A stretch of 25,492 bases of DNA from JAVZCJ01 sp964532175. Its GTDB lineage: Archaea; Thermoproteota; Nitrososphaeria_A; Caldarchaeales; JAVZCJ01. Below the pieces are notes generated by a model, which was given only the letters and a program-made list of their open reading frames with translations, did not search any database and had not been told where the DNA came from. Where the stretch lies: the NCBI GenBank assembly GCA_964532175.1, contig CAZHGP010000020.1:1-25492 (forward strand), written 5' to 3'. The position numbers and the translations under genes were made by a program. This document shows positions 22,520-25,492 of this stretch, one piece after another (positions within the stretch are counted from its first letter, which is position 1; each line of letters starts with the position of its first letter).

Positions 22520-23794
22520 CTATATATTTTTTAAAAATTCTTCACTTACTTCGATTAATTTTTCTATATTTGAATTGTTATGTGGTAATGATATATAAAA
22601 ATGCACCTCACTTGGAGTCATCGCTATCATCCCTTTAGAAATTAAATAATGGAAATATTTTTTCTCAATCTCTTTATTTTTTGCTTTATTTGCAGTTCTT
22701 ATATCTTTTACTTTTTCTTTTGTAAAATGCAATTTAATCATTGAACCAAAGCCACTAACATATCCTTTTCCTATTTTCTCAACTACTTCTTCTAACCCTT
22801 TCTTAAGTTTATTCCCTAGATTATTTATATGTTCATACATGCTTCTTTTTTCATATTCTTTTGTAGCATAATATCCTGCACGCATAACTAATGGATTTCC
22901 ACTATATGTTCCTCCTTGCATTACAAATTCTTTCTTATCAGGATGCTTTAAATGGTCCATAAGGTCCATTATTTCTCTTTTTCCTCCAAATGCTCCTACT
23001 GGAAATTCTCCTCCACCAACAGCTTTTCCAAATGTGGTTAAATCAGGAATAATTCCAAATACTTCTTGTGCTCCACCTGGAGCAATTCTAAAACCTGTTA
23101 TTACTTCATCAAAAATTAACAATGTTCCAGTTTCATTACAAGTTTCTCTTATTTCTTTTAAAAATTCTATATCTGCAGGAATTGATTCTCCACCCATAAT
23201 AGGTTCAATAATTACACAAGCTAACTCTTCCTTTTTTATTATCTTTACAGCTTCTGAATTATTAAAAGGTAAGATAATTGTATTTTCTATAGATAAAGGG
23301 TCCATTCCTGCAGATTCGATTTCTTTATTTGGCCCTTCCATTCCTACATATAATGGTTCATAAATACCATGAAAATGTCCTTCAAATTTTCCTATTTTTA
23401 ATCTTTTTGTATATGCTCTTGCAAGCCTTATTGCATGCATATTTGCTTCTGTTCCACTATTAGTAAATCTAACCATTTCAACACTTGGAACAAGTTTTAC
23501 TATTTGTTCAGCTAGTTTTACTTCCCATTCATTACATAAACCAAAATGAAAACCATATTCCATTTGATCTTTTACTGCATCCACTATTGCTTTATGCATA
23601 TGTCCAAGTACTAAAGCACCATGCCCCATCCAAAAATCAATATATTCTCTATTTTCAAGATCAATAACTTTATTTCCATATGCTTTTTTTACATAAAATG
23701 GATAAGGTTCGAAAAACCTGAACGGTCTTGTTACTCCTGCAGGTATTACTTTTTTAGCTCTTTCATACATATTCATAGAATTTTCTTCATTCAT
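22520..23794 (-). CDS. Class III PLP aminotransferase, glutamate-1-semialdehyde aminomutase-like
   Basis: The 424-residue PLP enzyme aligns with GSA aminomutase (HemL) and its archaeal relatives: RFTNSGTEANMHAIRLARAY binds phosphate, LLIFDEVITGFR holds the Asp that contacts the pyridine nitrogen, and TFGKAVGGGEFPVGA carries the PLP lysine (about residue 257). GGTYSGNPL near the end is also shared. HemL makes 5-aminolevulinate for tetrapyrroles, but no other heme gene is near, and HemL-like transaminases with other substrates exist, so the substrate is open. The upstream ATG at 23821 would give 433 residues, but GGTGAT (23801-23806) points to ATG at 23794 (six bases on) or 23797. Confidence 0.85.
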   Translation of the reverse strand: MNEENSMNMYERAKKVIPAGVTRPFRFFEPYPFYVKKAYGNKVIDLENREYIDFWMGHGALVLGHMHKAIVDAVKDQMEYGFHFGLCNEWEVKLAEQIVKLVPSVEMVRFTNSGTEANMHAIRLARAYTKRLKIGKFEGHFHGIYEPLYVGMEGPNKEIESAGMDPLSIENTIILPFNNSEAVKIIKKEELACVIIEPIMGGESIPADIEFLKEIRETCNETGTLLIFDEVITGFRIAPGGAQEVFGIIPDLTTFGKAVGGGEFPVGAFGGKREIMDLMDHLKHPDKKEFVMQGGTYSGNPLVMRAGYYATKEYEKRSMYEHINNLGNKLKKGLEEVVEKIGKGYVSGFGSMIKLHFTKEKVKDIRTANKAKNKEIEKKYFHYLISKGMIAMTPSEVHFYISLPHNNSNIEKLIEVSEEFLKNI

Positions 23795-23800
23795 CATCTT

Positions 23801-23806
23801 ATCACC
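23801..23806 (-). promoter_or_regulatory. Shine-Dalgarno site deciding the aminotransferase start
   Basis: The minus strand reads GGTGAT, complementary to the 16S tail. Six bases later comes ATG at 23792-23794, with another ATG three bases after the site. The ATG at 23821 lies upstream of this site and is unlikely to be used. Confidence 0.55.
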
Positions 23807-23879
23807 ATTTGCATATTTCATAAATTTATTACATATAAAGTTTTTTAATAAAAGAAAATCGCTTCTATTACTTTAATTT

Positions 23880-24542
23880 TTAAGTACTTTCACTCCATAT
23901 TTTTTGAAATTCTTTTTCATAAAGTTCAGCTAACTCTTTATCTATTATAATTAATAAATTTTCATTATTTCTTTCTTCAGCTTGTGAACTCCAATTAAAG
24001 CTTCCTGTTAATACCACTTTATTATCTATTATCATAACTTTATTATGCATTAATGCAGGATTATTATCATATCTTACATCTATTCCAGCATTTTCTAATT
24101 TAATATCTTCAGAATATTTTGATATTTGCTCTCTTTCAAATATTATTAAAATTTCTATTCCTTTTGAATGTGCTAATATTAATGCATCACTAATACTATC
24201 TAATGTAAAACTATACATCATTATATGTATAGATTTATTTGCTCTATTTATCCATTCTATTATGGCTTTTTCACATCCACCCTTTGGAGAAAAGTAAGCA
24301 GTAATATATGGCTTATAGGTTGTTGAAACAATAATTGTCTCCGTAATTGTTGTAGAAGGCATTTGATGAGTAGTTGTATATGTTGTTGTAATAAGAAAAC
24401 TTTCTGTATATATAGTAGTATATGTTATAGAAATATAAGAAGTTATTGTAGCTATTTTAGATATTTTTTCTATGAAATATATTGATCCAATTAATAATAG
24501 AGCGATAATTAGAACTATTATAAATTTTGATAATATTTTCAT
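23880..24542 (-). CDS. Membrane-anchored phospholipase D-like protein (possible nuclease) with Thr-rich stalk
   Basis: The 220-residue protein starts with a membrane helix (about 6-26, IIVLIIALLLIGSIYFI) without a clear cleavage or lipobox site. A stalk at about 31-76 is packed with Thr, Ser, Tyr and Ile (for example ITTTYTTTHQ), a likely O-glycosylated spacer. A single HKD phosphodiesterase domain follows: His166, Lys168, Asp173, Gly180, Ser181 and Asn183 in MHNKVMIIDNKVVLTGSFNW. One HKD motif per chain is typical of Nuc-like endonucleases, which act as dimers, as opposed to lipid-cleaving PLDs with two. It probably faces outwards. Substrate could be extracellular DNA or a phosphodiester in the envelope. 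The genes on both sides seem unrelated. Confidence 0.85.
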   Translation of the reverse strand: MKILSKFIIVLIIALLLIGSIYFIEKISKIATITSYISITYTTIYTESFLITTTYTTTHQMPSTTITETIIVSTTYKPYITAYFSPKGGCEKAIIEWINRANKSIHIMMYSFTLDSISDALILAHSKGIEILIIFEREQISKYSEDIKLENAGIDVRYDNNPALMHNKVMIIDNKVVLTGSFNWSSQAEERNNENLLIIIDKELAELYEKEFQKIWSEST

Positions 24543-24670
24543 ACAATATCTAATTAAATAACTAAAAAATATATTTTTAAAATCTTAAAATTAAAGATAA
24601 AGAATTTAATAGTAAACTGCTCATTTACTTAACATTTAACTAAAAGAAATTTTTAAATTATAAAAATAAA

Positions 24671-25351
24671 TTACTTATTACTTATTAACGTTCCTACTTC
24701 TTTCCCCCTTAAAGCCTTTTTAATATTTTCTATCTTTTTTCCATTCAATACTACGCAATCTATTTTGGATCTTTTAATAATTATTAACGATAATTTATCA
24801 AATAATTTATATTCTCCAGCCATTTGAGCTTCTTTTTCAATTATATTGCTTAATTCTTCAGGTGTTATCTTTTTTATTAATTTTGCATTAGGATATTTTT
24901 TTGGGTCTTTTGTATATACTCCATCTACATCTGTAGCAATAATTAATTTCTTTGCTTTTAAAGCTTCAGCAATTATTGCTGCAACAGCTGTTGTTGATTG
25001 TCCAGGTTGAAATCCACCAGTAATAACTATATTTTTTTGTGTAAGATATTGTTTTACTTGTTGCAAATTTTCTGCTATATTTGGATATGCTATTTCTCCA
25101 ATTATCTGAGTTAAGAAGTATGCATTCACCCTTGAAATACATATTCCAATCTCATCGCAGAGAGCCTCATTTAAACCCATTTTACGTGCAACTGAAATAT
25201 ATTTTCTAGAAATCCCCCCTCCTCCAACAACTACAACAATTTTCTCTTTTTTAGCTATTTCATGAAAAACTTTATTATATGCTTTTATAAGAGAAACTTC
25301 AATAATTTCATTGAAAAAGAGATGTCCACCAAGTTTAATAACAATTGTCAA
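24671..25351 (-). CDS. pyrH: UMP kinase, archaeal type
   Basis: The 226-residue amino-acid-kinase-fold enzyme phosphorylates UMP to UDP with ATP. Conserved parts are IKLGGHLF at the N-terminus, VVVGGGGISRKYI (phosphate loop), ITGGFQPGQSTTAVAAIIAE (nucleotide lid region) and IATDVDGVYTKDPKKYPNAK (ATP site). The length matches archaeal UMP kinases, which are slightly shorter than bacterial PyrH. The start is TTG at 25349-25351, seven bases after a GGTGA ribosome site (25359-25363). A TATA-like box lies about 45 bases upstream. It appears to be transcribed alone. Confidence 0.94.
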   Translation of the reverse strand: MTIVIKLGGHLFFNEIIEVSLIKAYNKVFHEIAKKEKIVVVVGGGGISRKYISVARKMGLNEALCDEIGICISRVNAYFLTQIIGEIAYPNIAENLQQVKQYLTQKNIVITGGFQPGQSTTAVAAIIAEALKAKKLIIATDVDGVYTKDPKKYPNAKLIKKITPEELSNIIEKEAQMAGEYKLFDKLSLIIIKRSKIDCVVLNGKKIENIKKALRGKEVGTLISNK

Positions 25352-25390
25352 AGTAAATTCACCAAAAATATTATTTTATGAGATTTTATT

Positions 25391-25400
25391 TAATATAAAG
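25391..25400 (-). promoter_or_regulatory. TATA box of pyrH
   Basis: The minus strand reads ctttatatta, predicting transcription from about 25369 and a leader of about 18 bases that includes GGTGA. The bases to the right, up to the end of the window, show no coding signal. Confidence 0.4.
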
Positions 25401-25492
25401 ATTTTTACTTATATTTTTTAAAAAAGAAATTTAAAAATATTTTTAAATATCTCCATTTAAATATAAAAACAATTAATAGAATATATTTCATC

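Noticed and set aside
23785..23800. ATGATGA on the minus strand at the aminotransferase start, resembling a C box
   Set aside because: No D box CTGA follows on that strand; the match comes from two adjacent start-like ATG codons.
25429..25448. 20-bp perfect palindrome (ATTTAAAAAT and its complement) near the right end
   Set aside because: It consists only of A and T in very AT-rich DNA; a palindrome of this length is expected about once by chance in a window of this size.
1..25492. CRISPR arrays, insertion sequences, integrase/attachment sites, toxin-antitoxin pairs or a replication origin
   Set aside because: I looked for direct repeats, terminal inverted repeats, transposase motifs and origin-type repeats and saw none; beyond the LAGLIDADG end and the ATPase remnant there are no mobile-element signs.

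Overview
The window looks like chromosomal DNA from a thermophilic archaeon of the TACK group (Crenarchaeota/Thaumarchaeota-like lineages). The coding sequence is very AT-rich, while the 5S rRNA and tRNA are clearly richer in GC, as expected at high growth temperature. Eukaryote-type ribosomal proteins S26e and S17e, a group II chaperonin (thermosome), ABCE1, endonuclease Q, KEOPS subunit Cgi121, a C/D box sRNA, an intron-bearing tRNA and an unlinked 5S gene are all archaeal. S26e argues against Euryarchaeota. The single-fold archaeal histone argues against the Sulfolobales. I cannot name the lineage. Promoters show TATA boxes about 25 bases before the inferred start, and Shine-Dalgarno sites of the GGAGGTGAT type are common.

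Layout. 1-600: the 3' end of a LAGLIDADG homing endonuclease, then an apparent remnant of a HerA/DUF87-type ATPase. 584-3855 (minus): a DUF1512 membrane protein, a lone 5S rRNA gene inside a 17-bp inverted repeat, and an OBG-type TGS GTPase paired with a metallo-beta-lactamase-fold hydrolase. 3918-8623: translation and lipid genes (ThrRS, a small zinc protein, a CDP-alcohol phosphatidyltransferase, S26e, ProRS). 8636-12108 (minus): a small cysteine-rich protein, endonuclease Q (repair of deaminated bases) and ABCE1 (ribosome recycling). 12263-13487 (minus): Cgi121 (tRNA t6A), an Urm1/SAMP-like protein ending in Gly-Gly, a C/D box sRNA and S17e. 13813-16098 (plus): histone, thermosome and tRNA-Glu. 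16136-19928 (minus): a tight operon of an AbrB-PhoU regulator and korD-A-B-C (2-oxoacid:ferredoxin oxidoreductase). 20079-22514 (plus): PEP synthase. 22520-25351 (minus): a GSAM-like class III aminotransferase, a membrane-anchored phospholipase D-like protein and UMP kinase.

Most of the content is housekeeping: RNA modification, tRNA charging, ribosome parts and recycling, protein folding and chromatin. A central-carbon block joins ferredoxin-linked 2-oxoacid oxidation to PEP synthesis. I see no CRISPR array, insertion sequence or defence island. The parts most worth a second look are the C/D box sRNA directly ahead of the Urm1-like/Cgi121 pair, the Gly-Gly codons that also form a Shine-Dalgarno site, the regulator heading the kor operon, the codon-usage break inside ppsA, the HerA-like remnant beside the homing endonuclease, and the Thr-rich anchored PLD-like protein.
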